Part shown: positions 8,443 through 14,965 of the stretch, piece after piece
How the letters are laid out: each line of letters opens with the position of its first letter
Position numbering within the stretch: position 1 is the first letter of the stretch
Virus record (IMG/VR): IMGVR_UViG_3300042691_036880
Coordinates: 1-28,780 of that record
Direction: 5' to 3' (one strand)
Source: a virus
Length of the DNA: 28,780 nucleotides
Translations under genes and position numbers: made by a program
The notes under the pieces: generated by a model
Database searches by the model: none
Seen by the model: only the letters and a program-made list of their open reading frames with translations
Told to the model about the DNA's origin: nothing

Positions 8443-8907
8443 TTAGATAATCTTCTTAAACCACTTTAGTGACTCTTGTATTTGTTCTGAGACTAATGGA
8501 GCCTTTGATTTTAGGTTAACGTTCTCCTCAATCTCTTCCATTGTATACATTTTGTTTGAGCATTCACATGTTTCACCTTCATACATCTCACCACACTCGT
8601 TACACTCTTTTTTAGATTCACTCATTTTACCTGACATACATTCACAAGTTTCAGCTTCATAAATCTCGCCACACTCATTACAAGTTTTCATTAATTTTTT
8701 ATTAATGTTTGTATGTTTGTATTCCATTACTTCACCTTTATTATTAACCGTAATTCCACCTTCATCTAATGCGTAATTACCGACAGTCAGAGGTGTCTCA
8801 CTAGGTCCTTTACCTTCACGAGTCACATAACCATCATATAGTTTAGTGTGTTTTTCCTTAATGGAATTTTTTTCTTCTTCAGATATGTTTAAAAAATAAG
8901 CTCTCAT
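8443..8907 (-). CDS. Leader-bearing protein with duplicated Cys-rich zinc knuckle (154 aa)
   Basis: The N-terminus MRAYFLNISEEEKNSIKEKH matches the SEEEK-I-H type of leader. Residues 76-90 (CNECGEIYEAETCEC) are repeated at 102-116 (CNECGEMYEGETCEC). Each copy holds a CxxC and a CxC and could bind one zinc ion. The C-terminal tail is helical. The function is unknown. An ATATTTAT element stands 14 bp upstream. The leader suggests packaging with the virion, and the knuckles suggest binding of nucleic acid or protein. Confidence 0.85.
   Translation of the reverse strand: MRAYFLNISEEEKNSIKEKHTKLYDGYVTREGKGPSETPLTVGNYALDEGGITVNNKGEVMEYKHTNINKKLMKTCNECGEIYEAETCECMSGKMSESKKECNECGEMYEGETCECSNKMYTMEEIEENVNLKSKAPLVSEQIQESLKWFKKII
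8560..8682 (-). repeat. Internal duplication coding for two Cys-rich knuckles
   Basis: Two copies of a 45-base coding unit, 8638-8682 and 8560-8604 on the minus strand, separated by 33 bases. They encode 15-residue segments that differ at two positions. Confidence 0.8.
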
Positions 8908-8921
8908 AATTTAATTTTCTT

Positions 8922-8929
8922 ATAAATAT
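8922..8929 (-). promoter_or_regulatory. ATATTTAT late-type element of gene 8443-8907
   Basis: Exact ATATTTAT in gene orientation followed by AA, 14 bp before the ATG at 8907. Confidence 0.6.
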
Positions 8930-8973
8930 ATTGACATTACCATTTGACAAAAAAAGATAATTAATTTAAATTT

Positions 8974-9480
8974 ATGGTTATGACACCTGAATTAAAAAAA
9001 CAACCGGTATTCAAGGACCACAGAGGTTCATTCACACCAATCAAATTATCCAATAAATGGGTCCAATCCAACATTAGTATTAACGATGATATTTTTGTTT
9101 TTCGTGGATTACATTTACAGAAATATCCAAAGTCACAAGCCAAACAAGTGATGGTTATTCAGGGTAAATTGATTGATTTTTGTGTATGTGTTGACAAACT
9201 CAACCCAAATTTTGGAAAAGTTTTTGAATATATGATGAATGAAGGAGATGTTCTATATGTACCTCATGGATATGCTCACGGATTTTTAACTCTACAAAGT
9301 GGAACTATTGTCAACTATTTGGTTGATGAAATGTATTCTCCCGAACATGAACTATGTGTTAAATGGGATTCGGTTGAAGAGGTTAGAGAAACTATTACAA
9401 AATTAACCTCAGGGTTTACATTCAAACTTAAAATGAGCGATAAAGATAATGAAGGTATTCATTTTACAAATTTGGTATGA
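8974..9480 (+). CDS. RmlC-like cupin (dTDP-4-dehydrorhamnose 3,5-epimerase family)
   Basis: A 168-aa protein with the order of the RmlC family: DHRGSF near residue 15, FRGLHLQ at 43-49 with His47 in the place of the catalytic base, a turn KLIDFCVCVD, LYVPHGYAHGF at about 94-104, and MYSPEHE with Tyr121 near the position of the catalytic Tyr, followed by a conserved-looking WD. Known RmlC enzymes are about 180 aa and isomerise a dTDP-sugar in rhamnose synthesis; relatives work on other sugars. Here the other rml genes are absent, so it may alter host surface sugars or be a structural cupin. ATGs at 8974 and 8980 are both possible. The stop overlaps the next gene as ATGA. Confidence 0.8.
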   Translation: MVMTPELKKQPVFKDHRGSFTPIKLSNKWVQSNISINDDIFVFRGLHLQKYPKSQAKQVMVIQGKLIDFCVCVDKLNPNFGKVFEYMMNEGDVLYVPHGYAHGFLTLQSGTIVNYLVDEMYSPEHELCVKWDSVEEVRETITKLTSGFTFKLKMSDKDNEGIHFTNLV

Positions 9481-9713
9481 CAAGGGAAGAGGTTGAAGAA
9501 CTATACGAAGGAGCAATACTACTTGAGGGATTTGACGATTGTATTGTTGGAGTTACTGAGGAATTTGGTAATGGGATTAGAATACTATACTCAAGAGACA
9601 AAATTTTAGAGTCCCTACAAAAAGATATGTCCGAAGAAGATGCTATTGAGTATTATTACTATAATATAGTAGGTGGTCATTTTGGAGACAGGAATCCAGT
9701 ATTTCTGGTTTAA
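9477..9713 (+). CDS. Small conserved phage-type protein (78 aa)
   Basis: It begins within the stop of the RmlC-like gene (ATGA), so it is translationally coupled. The pattern EGFDDCIVGV ... ILYSRDKILESL ... MSEEDAIEYYYYNIVGGHFG ... PVFLV is familiar to me from many phage and plasmid proteins of unknown function that share GFDDAIIG and EYxxYNVxGAYxG. The role is unknown. Its end converges with 9710-10297, overlapping by 4 bp. Confidence 0.8.
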   Translation: MTREEVEELYEGAILLEGFDDCIVGVTEEFGNGIRILYSRDKILESLQKDMSEEDAIEYYYYNIVGGHFGDRNPVFLV

Positions 9714-10297
9714 TAATGTCTCATCCAAAAATTTAAAACTTTTGGGGCCATTCTTTTAACCATTCCTCCCACTGAACTAGGGGTAACTTCTCTACCTTCT
9801 TTTTCTAATATTGTCATTGCTCCACGAATCATTATGTGTTTAACCTCATCGGCCATTGATGCCGCTTCTTCAAACTCATCACTTTCTTCATTATAATGTT
9901 CTTTCCTTAAAATATCTTCACCAATATAAAGATATGGTGACGCTCCAAACATGTTAGCAACACCTGACTCTCTTATCTTATCCAAGTATTTTTTAATTGG
10001 TAACATTTTAAAATACTTTAGGATTTTGGCATCATCAGATAATTGGTTCACATCACTGGATTCATTAATCTTCCTTTTACTTCCCTTCCAATCTTCCTCA
10101 TACATCCATTTATCAGTATCGGACAATAAAAATAATGAACCACCATCATCCCATTTGATGTCGTATTGGTGTCCTGTCGGTTGTTTTGAAATTCTCCTAA
10201 CAGTTCCTTTATTTCCGGTGTATCTAGGCTCACCGTCCATATCAATACAAACTATTCTATCACCAATTTTTAATTCGGGATTAATTTTCTTACTCAT
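9710..10297 (-). CDS. Protein with N-terminal DUF4314-like SH3/KOW-type domain (195 aa)
   Basis: The start at 10297 (MSKKINPELKIGDRIVC) is chosen because the ATG sits in the 18-bp divergent start module and the domain begins right after it; the longer frame to 10384 would overlap the divergent gene. Residues about 10-65 (GDRIVCIDMDGE ... NKGTVRRI ... YDIKWDDGGSLFLL) look like the small beta-barrel DUF4314 family (GTV..I.....I.V.WDDG..L.L). The remainder is helical, with EEAASMADEVKHIM and a basic end. The function is unknown. Its divergent partner is the membrane leader protein 10310-10936. Confidence 0.8.
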   Translation of the reverse strand: MSKKINPELKIGDRIVCIDMDGEPRYTGNKGTVRRISKQPTGHQYDIKWDDGGSLFLLSDTDKWMYEEDWKGSKRKINESSDVNQLSDDAKILKYFKMLPIKKYLDKIRESGVANMFGASPYLYIGEDILRKEHYNEESDEFEEAASMADEVKHIMIRGAMTILEKEGREVTPSSVGGMVKRMAPKVLNFWMRHY

Positions 10298-10312
10298 ATA
10301 TTTATAAATATG
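10295..10312. promoter_or_regulatory. Bidirectional start module with ATATTTAT on both strands
   Basis: The 18-bp sequence CATATATTTATAAATATG contains the start codons of both divergent genes at its two ends and one ATATTTAT per strand (10298-10305 plus, 10304-10311 minus). Only 12 bp separate the two start codons, so mRNAs started here would be leaderless or nearly so. The reverse complement recurs at 26518-26535. Confidence 0.6.
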
Positions 10313-10936
10313 AAGATAATGATTAATGAAACTCAGAAAAGACTTATAACTGAATCTATCAATGATAGAATCAAGAATATTCAAGAAGAGTCAGTTAATA
10401 TTACAAAACAAGTAATTGAATCCACCGCAACTCAGACAGGTATTAATTTATCTATGTTGTTAACTTGGGGTACATCAATTGGGGGTTTCATATCTCCTGT
10501 TATTCAATGGTTACAAGGTAAGAACCCTCAACTAAGTGACATGGATATATCATTAATTATGACGGCAGTTATTGCTGTGATTTTTTATGATAACAAAAAA
10601 GTAATTACAGATTTAGTTAACGAAATTAAAAAAAGAGGTCTTGAAGATTACTTTAAAAATTCATTAAAGAAATCAATTGACTTAAAAAAGACGTTGATAA
10701 ATTTCCTAAGGAGTTTAAATATTTCATCATTCAACTTACTTAGTATGTTAAGTTACGCATTTTTGGTGCCTCTACTTCAGATTTTCTATAATATGGCTCA
10801 CGAAGGTCATTTTAATTCTCATGATGCTGAAATGATTGCCAAAGCAGTTACGTCGTTTGGTTTAATAACTGTGGGTAGTAATTACCTGAAAGTTTTGATT
10901 GAAAAGATTTTAAATAGATTTTCTAGCAAAAAGTAA
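10310..10936 (+). CDS. Leader-bearing integral membrane protein (208 aa)
   Basis: The leader MKIMINETQKRLITESINDR belongs to the ITExQ type of this window, with ITE and NIQE as candidate cut sites. About four hydrophobic segments follow (around 46-68, 78-94, 139-160 and 178-192), separated by a charged loop KKVITDLVNEIKKRG and a Lys-rich helix. No catalytic motif or named family. Holin-like function is conceivable because hydrolases are encoded nearby, but 208 aa with a leader is not typical of a holin. It converges with the small cupin gene, overlapping by 14 bp. Confidence 0.8.
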   Translation: MKIMINETQKRLITESINDRIKNIQEESVNITKQVIESTATQTGINLSMLLTWGTSIGGFISPVIQWLQGKNPQLSDMDISLIMTAVIAVIFYDNKKVITDLVNEIKKRGLEDYFKNSLKKSIDLKKTLINFLRSLNISSFNLLSMLSYAFLVPLLQIFYNMAHEGHFNSHDAEMIAKAVTSFGLITVGSNYLKVLIEKILNRFSSKK

Positions 10937-11189
10937 TTTTAATCTTCAAACTATCTTCTCCTTTTATTGTTCTATGATAAACTCCTTCAGGAATAGTGTA
11001 CTTACCACCTTTCTTCATTTCAATGGGTAATTCGTTATCCAATTGTAATTGCCACCCATTACCCTCAATGACCTCAATTAATCTTGTTTCTCGGTCTCTA
11101 TGCCAATGAAGTTCTCCTGAATCAACATTTGATTCAAATATTCTAATTTTAGATTTTTCTGTAACTTCTAAATCTTTGTATGGTTTCAT
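10923..11189 (-). CDS. Small cupin-domain protein (88 aa)
   Basis: Start at 11189 (MKPYKDLEVTEKSKIRIFES), 1 bp after the preceding stop; the extension to 11234 lies inside the preceding gene. The two cupin motifs are clear: GELHWHRDRE with HxH and a Glu as metal ligands, and GGKYTIPEGVYH with PxGxxH. It is a one-domain beta-barrel, probably metal-binding. Such small cupins are sugar-binding or regulatory, but no substrate can be named. It is downstream of and probably co-transcribed with the leader protein 11191-11787. Confidence 0.85.
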   Translation of the reverse strand: MKPYKDLEVTEKSKIRIFESNVDSGELHWHRDRETRLIEVIEGNGWQLQLDNELPIEMKKGGKYTIPEGVYHRTIKGEDSLKIKITFC

Positions 11190-11190
11190 A

Positions 11191-11787
11191 TTACCAATAA
11201 CCTGGATATGTTTTTCCACCCCACAAATGTCCAAAACGATTAAGACGACATGCCCAATAACCTGCGGTCATTCTATCTTTCTTGTCTTTACAGTTATGTC
11301 TTGATGCAAACGCCTTACGAGCTTTAGGGTTAGATACTTTAGCGGTTAGACCACCCTTAACATCTCCAAATGATATTTTTTTAACTCTTCCTGTAGATGG
11401 GTTTTTAACGTATACTACATATTTTTTTCCACCACCTGTATTTCTTCTTGGTTTACCCAATTCCACTTTTTTACCATTATATTCCGCCTCATTAATAAAT
11501 TCCTCAGATAATGGTATGTCTAAATAAACTTCTTTTCCACTTGATAATCTAACCTTTGCACCCAAATCGGTCTCAATTAATTCAACCTCTTCATCACTTA
11601 ATTCAATATTACCATTCTCATATAAATCACGAACTTCGTTAATTAAACTAAAGAAAGAATCGGAATGTGGACGATATATGTTTTCAGTTAATGGTATATT
11701 GTTTTTTAAATGGTAATTCAAACCTTCAGAAACTAATAATTCATTACTTTCCTTTAACACTTTTTTAATCAAATTATCAATTCTCAT
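11191..11787 (-). CDS. Leader-bearing protein with basic C-terminal domain of T4-like phage type (198 aa)
   Basis: Leader MRIDNLIKKVLKESNELLVS, with KVLKE and LLVSE as hydrophobic-x-Glu sites and a further PLTE near 35. Residues 60-100 are acidic. From about 108 a basic domain follows: KYVVYVKNPSTGRVKKISFG, then NPKARKAFASRHNC, then TAGYWACRLNRF. From memory this (VYVK.P.TG..KK..FGD / ARK.F.ARH.C / A.YWSC) is a small domain common in T4-like marine phages, listed I believe as DUF5872; the name should be checked. The Cys and His residues suggest a metal site. The start overlaps the upstream gene by 4 bp. Probably a virion protein. Confidence 0.8.
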   Translation of the reverse strand: MRIDNLIKKVLKESNELLVSEGLNYHLKNNIPLTENIYRPHSDSFFSLINEVRDLYENGNIELSDEEVELIETDLGAKVRLSSGKEVYLDIPLSEEFINEAEYNGKKVELGKPRRNTGGGKKYVVYVKNPSTGRVKKISFGDVKGGLTAKVSNPKARKAFASRHNCKDKKDRMTAGYWACRLNRFGHLWGGKTYPGYW

Positions 11788-11987
11788 TTTTTCTCACGAA
11801 ATAAAAAATACAACCCAAAGAATGATAGTGCAATACCATAAAAAATTGCGGTGGTAGTCCAATAGGAATTCGTAGCATCTAAAATCATCTTGAAGATTAC
11901 GTCGAAACCTAAAGGGTTGAAAAACATTCCAGCCATCAGACAGAAAGTCGCTATGTTTTTGCGAAATAATTGTCTCCAAGTCATCAC
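11784..11987 (-). CDS. Small membrane protein (67 aa)
   Basis: Two hydrophobic segments, about residues 12-35 and 45-62, with a basic end FREKK. The start is MMTWRQLFRKN at 11987; the second Met is equally possible. It overlaps the start of 11191-11787 by 4 bp (ATGA), so the frame is preferred over the alternative one at 11794-11994. No family recognised. An ATATTTAT element is about 56 bp upstream. Confidence 0.7.
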   Translation of the reverse strand: MMTWRQLFRKNIATFCLMAGMFFNPLGFDVIFKMILDATNSYWTTTAIFYGIALSFFGLYFLFREKK

Positions 11988-12043
11988 TATCCATTTATTT
12001 GGGGTTAAAGTTTATGAATCTGAAAAAAATCAAATTCTTTATC

Positions 12044-12051
12044 ATAAATAT
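12044..12051 (-). promoter_or_regulatory. ATATTTAT late-type element upstream of the 11987-10923 operon
   Basis: Exact ATATTTAT in gene orientation, 56 bp before the ATG at 11987, farther than in other cases. It overlaps the end of the divergent host-type promoter of the CAP gene. Confidence 0.4.
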
Positions 12052-12081
12052 TTGTGGGAATCAATATTTGTCGTATATTTG
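12051..12081 (+). promoter_or_regulatory. Host-type promoter of the CAP/SCP gene
   Basis: TTTG (12051-12054), a 19-bp spacer and TATATTTG (12074-12081) are a near-perfect Bacteroidota promoter. The 22 bases from 12074 to 12095 recur exactly, on the other strand, at 21379-21358. Confidence 0.85.
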
Positions 12082-12107
12082 TAGAAATAATTAAATAATC
12101 AAGTCCT

Positions 12108-12650
12108 ATGAAAAACTTATTCCTTTCTTTAGTGTTAGTTTTAACAAGTTTATGTTCATTTGGGCAAGTTAAAAAAGAATTTGTTGCATTGACTGAGGTT
12201 GAGCAATTAGTCTTCAAAAAAATAAATGACTATCGAGTTAAAAACGGATTAAAGTCAATTATTTGGTGTCCTAACTCATACAAATCAGCATACCATCACT
12301 CCTACTACTTGTCAGACCCAAATGTTGAAATTTCACACTTTGAGCCGGAAGATGTTGAAGGTATTGATGAAATTAACACTCATAACGACAGAATTTGTGG
12401 GGTTTTAAATTCACCTGGGGTTGTTAGTGTTGAAAACGTAATGACAGTCCAAGCGTCCGACCGTTGGCTTAATAGAAAAGATTGTGATGGTAAAAAAACA
12501 ACATCCGATTTTATTTTTAAAGCTTGGTATGAATCTGATAGTCATAACAAGGCAATGTTAAATCCGTCTATGACACATGGGTCAATTGCTATTGTTAGAG
12601 AAAAGGATGGTAATTATTGCAGACCTGTAATGGTATTCTATAAAAAATAA
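12108..12650 (+). CDS. Secreted CAP/SCP-domain (PR-1-like) protein
   Basis: A 180-aa protein with a signal peptide (MKNLFLSLVLVLTSLCSFGQ, cut likely near FGQ at 18-20, a typical Bacteroidota form). The CAP fold signals are visible: helix EQLVFKKINDYRVKNGLKS, His63/His64 in AYHHSYYL, ENV at 109-111 and AWYESDSHNKAMLNPSMTHG with His146. The family's cavity tetrad is two His and two acids, and most of it is present. Bacterial CAP proteins are secreted; their activities are mostly unknown, with proposed peptidase, lipid or wall roles. It is transcribed from a host-type promoter and ends at a strong terminator, so it stands alone. In a phage it probably acts in the host periplasm. Confidence 0.9.
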   Translation: MKNLFLSLVLVLTSLCSFGQVKKEFVALTEVEQLVFKKINDYRVKNGLKSIIWCPNSYKSAYHHSYYLSDPNVEISHFEPEDVEGIDEINTHNDRICGVLNSPGVVSVENVMTVQASDRWLNRKDCDGKKTTSDFIFKAWYESDSHNKAMLNPSMTHGSIAIVREKDGNYCRPVMVFYKK

Positions 12651-12677
12651 AAATGGGGATTACTCCCCATTTTTATT
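12649..12677. terminator. Bidirectional intrinsic terminator
   Basis: ATGGGGA / TCCCCAT stem with loop TTAC, flanked by A and T runs, between the convergent CAP gene and the OmpA-like gene. Confidence 0.9.
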
Positions 12678-13808
12678 TTATTGTCCTTTAGTCTTATATG
12701 ATGACCAATTCTTCGCAATTTTTTCAGCTGTGGTCCTCGGTACTTCATTTCCAGGGACACTCCAATCACTACCTGAACCTCCGTATCTGTATCGATACGA
12801 ATAATTTGGCCATTTTTTAAAGTAATCTTGACATTTTGGTTCTTTTCCCGCTCCGTGATACTCATATTGGAAACACCAACGTGCGGTCTCATCACTCCAC
12901 ATACCCTTACCAAGTACAAAATCTGAATTTGAAACACTTTCACCTGCCAAATCACCTTCTTGTACAGGTATCCATCTTACTTTACCTGCAACTTGATTGT
13001 CATCACCATTTGAGTAATATACTGACGCATAATTAGGTTTCTGCACCTTACATCTATAAATCCCTTGAGCATCTGTTGCGAACCCATCCGCACAAAATGT
13101 GATAATTCTAGTATGAGGCGCATTCCATGCCAATATTCTATACGGCTGAAATGAGTAAGTTTGACTTGATTTTGTTTCAACCTCACCTTTAGCTTGTATT
13201 GTTATAGTTACAAATTGATATGGCTGATATTGAGGTTCCGTAGATTTATTAACATTAGGAGTATAATCAGGTCCCGCAAATGCTTGTGAGATATCGGTAA
13301 TATATTTAACCTTATCTAATGATATTCCTGGAATTGTAGATAAATAATTTTTAATTGAACTAAACGCAGTATCCGCTCTTTTTTGAGCTAAATCAATATT
13401 AAAGGCCTTTCTTTCTTCTTCGGTTTTTCCTGGTCCTGATTTTGAACTACCTGCGGTAACAATAACTTCGGTTTCAACATTTTTTAACCCCTGATTATTA
13501 TACCAATTACTAATTTTTGTTTTTTCATCATCTGTTAAACTCCATGGTTGTGACTTACCTGGAGCAAATTTAGTTTCGGCTTTTATAATCAAAGGTTTAA
13601 CTTTAGATGTTTCATTCCTAACTAATTTAGTTCCATCAGGAGAAATAAAAGTCCCAGGCGTTGGATTTGGTGGTTGATGTTGCTCATTTACCAACTCTGT
13701 ATATTTTTTTTCAAGAACGTTAAAGTAATTAATTTCCGTTTTTTGATTTTCATGAAGAGAACGAATTTTTTCTTTTTCGTTTTCTGATATAATAATTCTT
13801 TTTCCCAT
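12678..13808 (-). CDS. Leader-bearing protein with OmpA-like domain (376 aa)
   Basis: The start at 13808 (MGKRIIISENEKEKIRSLHE) restores a leader of the SE-EK-I-H type; the frame runs back to 13874 but without sense. VNE near residue 41 is a candidate cut site, followed by a Pro-rich linker QHQPPNPTPG. Residues about 90-225 have the layout of an OmpA-like peptidoglycan-binding domain: a beta strand VETEVIVTAGSS, then DLAQKRADTAFSSIKNYL, then strands YQFVTITIQAKG. The C-terminal 150 residues are aromatic and Cys-containing (WCFQYEYHGAG, YSYRYRYGGSGSDWS) with no family I can name. It could tether the virion or an enzyme to peptidoglycan. It lies downstream of another OmpA-like leader gene. Confidence 0.8.
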   Translation of the reverse strand: MGKRIIISENEKEKIRSLHENQKTEINYFNVLEKKYTELVNEQHQPPNPTPGTFISPDGTKLVRNETSKVKPLIIKAETKFAPGKSQPWSLTDDEKTKISNWYNNQGLKNVETEVIVTAGSSKSGPGKTEEERKAFNIDLAQKRADTAFSSIKNYLSTIPGISLDKVKYITDISQAFAGPDYTPNVNKSTEPQYQPYQFVTITIQAKGEVETKSSQTYSFQPYRILAWNAPHTRIITFCADGFATDAQGIYRCKVQKPNYASVYYSNGDDNQVAGKVRWIPVQEGDLAGESVSNSDFVLGKGMWSDETARWCFQYEYHGAGKEPKCQDYFKKWPNYSYRYRYGGSGSDWSVPGNEVPRTTAEKIAKNWSSYKTKGQ

Positions 13809-13827
13809 ATTACATTTTAGTTTTTTT

Positions 13828-13835
13828 ATAAATAT
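13828..13835 (-). promoter_or_regulatory. ATATTTAT late-type element of gene 12678-13808
   Basis: Exact ATATTTAT in gene orientation followed by AA, 19 bp before the ATG at 13808. Confidence 0.6.
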
Positions 13836-13836
13836 A

Positions 13837-14442
13837 TTAATTAGTCCAAATATTAATTTCAACCCATTGGTCATTTAAATATTTTGGGTCCTGTGGGTTA
13901 TCAACACCTTGTTTATAAGGTATTGAACCTTGTTTATATCTCCCACTTACTGATGACATTCCTTTTGGCCAAGATGGTAACTTTTCTAATTGACTTCTAA
14001 AGTAATCTCCAAGTGTCCCCCCTCTTTTTTGAGATAAAGTATTAACATCTGAACCTGTCTTAGGAGTCTGTGACTCTGAAGCCACCCAACTAATTTGAAA
14101 TGGTTTGTTTGATTTCGATAAATATTCTTTAGCCTTTGTTAAAAAGTTTTGAACTTCCTGAAAGTTTCTAATGGAATCTTTATCAAGTCCTGTTTTACCC
14201 GTATTAAAATAAAATTTATTATTTAACTTTAAAACATCTTTTAGATTTTGTTTACTAGCAGCCGATGACGTGCCGGTCTTAACATCCACACTTGTGTTTG
14301 GCGTTACCGGTCCTCCAGTTGACGGGGGGTCCGTTTCATTAATTTGGGACTCTGAAATCAAATATCCATTTTTTGTTGCGGACAAATGCATTTCAATAAT
14401 TCGTTGTCTTTCACTATCGTCAATTGTAAATAAATTTTTCAT
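13837..14442 (-). CDS. Leader-bearing OmpA-like protein (201 aa)
   Basis: Start at 14442 (MKNLFTIDDSERQRIIEMH), giving the MKNLF leader; the upstream extension is not sensible. The leader ends GYLISE near residue 33, a hydrophobic-x-Glu site, followed by a Thr/Ser/Pro linker. Residues about 72-201 follow the OmpA C-terminal pattern: KFYFNTGKTGLDKDS, a helix FLTKAKEYLSKS, FQISWVASES, then NTLSQKRGGTLGDYFRSQL, then WVEINIW. The classical OmpA Asp and Arg for diaminopimelate binding are not clear, so binding to peptidoglycan is uncertain. It is one of two adjacent OmpA-like proteins with separate leaders. Confidence 0.8.
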   Translation of the reverse strand: MKNLFTIDDSERQRIIEMHLSATKNGYLISESQINETDPPSTGGPVTPNTSVDVKTGTSSAASKQNLKDVLKLNNKFYFNTGKTGLDKDSIRNFQEVQNFLTKAKEYLSKSNKPFQISWVASESQTPKTGSDVNTLSQKRGGTLGDYFRSQLEKLPSWPKGMSSVSGRYKQGSIPYKQGVDNPQDPKYLNDQWVEINIWTN

Positions 14443-14458
14443 ATTAAAACATTTTATA

Positions 14459-14466
14459 ATAAATAT
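14459..14466 (-). promoter_or_regulatory. ATATTTAT late-type element of gene 13837-14442
   Basis: Exact ATATTTAT in gene orientation, 16 bp before the ATG at 14442. Confidence 0.6.
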
Positions 14467-14503
14467 ATGACAAAAGAGAATACTTATTAGCAAACATAAA
14501 AAT

Positions 14504-14644
14504 ATGGCTGCAAAAACATCAAAATCAACAGGAGCAACAAAGGTTACCTTTGGGACTAAAAAAACTGGAAGATATTCCAAAAAACAATCAACAAATAAGA
14601 GGTCTAAAAACTATAAGAAATCATATAGAGGACAAGGTAGGTAA
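14504..14644 (+). CDS. Small very basic protein (46 aa)
   Basis: 46 residues from ATG at 14504 (MAAKTSKSTGATKVTFGTKK) to TAA at 14644, ending KNYKKSYRGQGR. Lys, Arg, Ser, Thr and Gly dominate, so it is probably disordered and binds nucleic acid or an acidic partner. The shape (MAAK..., KVTFG, SKNYKKSYRGQGR) is one I recall in Bacteroidota phages, with no known function. The next gene starts 1 bp after its stop. Confidence 0.7.
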   Translation: MAAKTSKSTGATKVTFGTKKTGRYSKKQSTNKRSKNYKKSYRGQGR

Positions 14645-14645
14645 T

Positions 14646-14942
14646 ATGAAACAATTTATTAAAAAACAAATTGCAGATATAAAAAAATTCTCATTTGCTG
14701 AAATGACTTCCAATAGCAATGGGAAAACATCTAGCAGTGGAACTATGGGGGTTTATGTAATCATTATTGGAGGACTTTGTTTTCTACTTGGTAGTATTGA
14801 TAAAATGTTTCTAAATAAAGATATTGATGTGATGACACAATCAATAATCTTTACAGGCATCGGAGCAGCATTACTTGGTTACAGAAAATCAAAAGATAAT
14901 ACTGAAATTATATCTGAAGAGGTTAAAAATGAAGAAAACTAA
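14646..14942 (+). CDS. Small membrane protein (98 aa)
   Basis: Start at 14646 (MKQFIKKQIADIKKFSFAEM), 1 bp after the stop of the basic protein; the longer frame to 14550 overlaps that gene and is rejected. The N-terminus is basic with an amphipathic helix. Two hydrophobic segments follow (about 39-57 and 66-82), then an acidic tail SEEVKNEEN. Size and topology would suit a holin or other small membrane protein, and a peptidoglycan hydrolase gene is next, but nothing more specific can be said. Confidence 0.75.
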   Translation: MKQFIKKQIADIKKFSFAEMTSNSNGKTSSSGTMGVYVIIIGGLCFLLGSIDKMFLNKDIDVMTQSIIFTGIGAALLGYRKSKDNTEIISEEVKNEEN

Positions 14943-14951
14943 CATTTAGAT

Positions 14952-14959
14952 ATATTTAT
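14952..14959 (+). promoter_or_regulatory. ATATTTAT late-type element of gene 14966-15727
   Basis: Exact ATATTTAT followed by AA, 6 bp before the ATG at 14966. Confidence 0.6.
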
Positions 14960-14965
14960 AATATT

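Noticed and set aside
9951-10307. 118-aa plus-strand frame
   Set aside because: Antisense to the DUF4314-like gene, with no start signal and no sensible composition.
10295-10312. Palindrome as replication origin or attachment site
   Set aside because: Too short, it carries two start codons, and the same module occurs at 26518; a start or promoter role is simpler.
11794-11994. Alternative 66-aa frame opposite choice to 11784-11987
   Set aside because: The other frame has two clean membrane helices and an ATGA overlap with the next gene.
12005-12217. 70-aa minus-strand frame over the CAP gene start
   Set aside because: It covers the divergent promoter region and is antisense to the signal peptide of the CAP gene.
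13809-13874. Extended N-terminus of the 376-aa OmpA-like protein
   Set aside because: It would run into the preceding gene and bury the leader; ATG at 13808 fits the leader and the ATATTTAT spacing.
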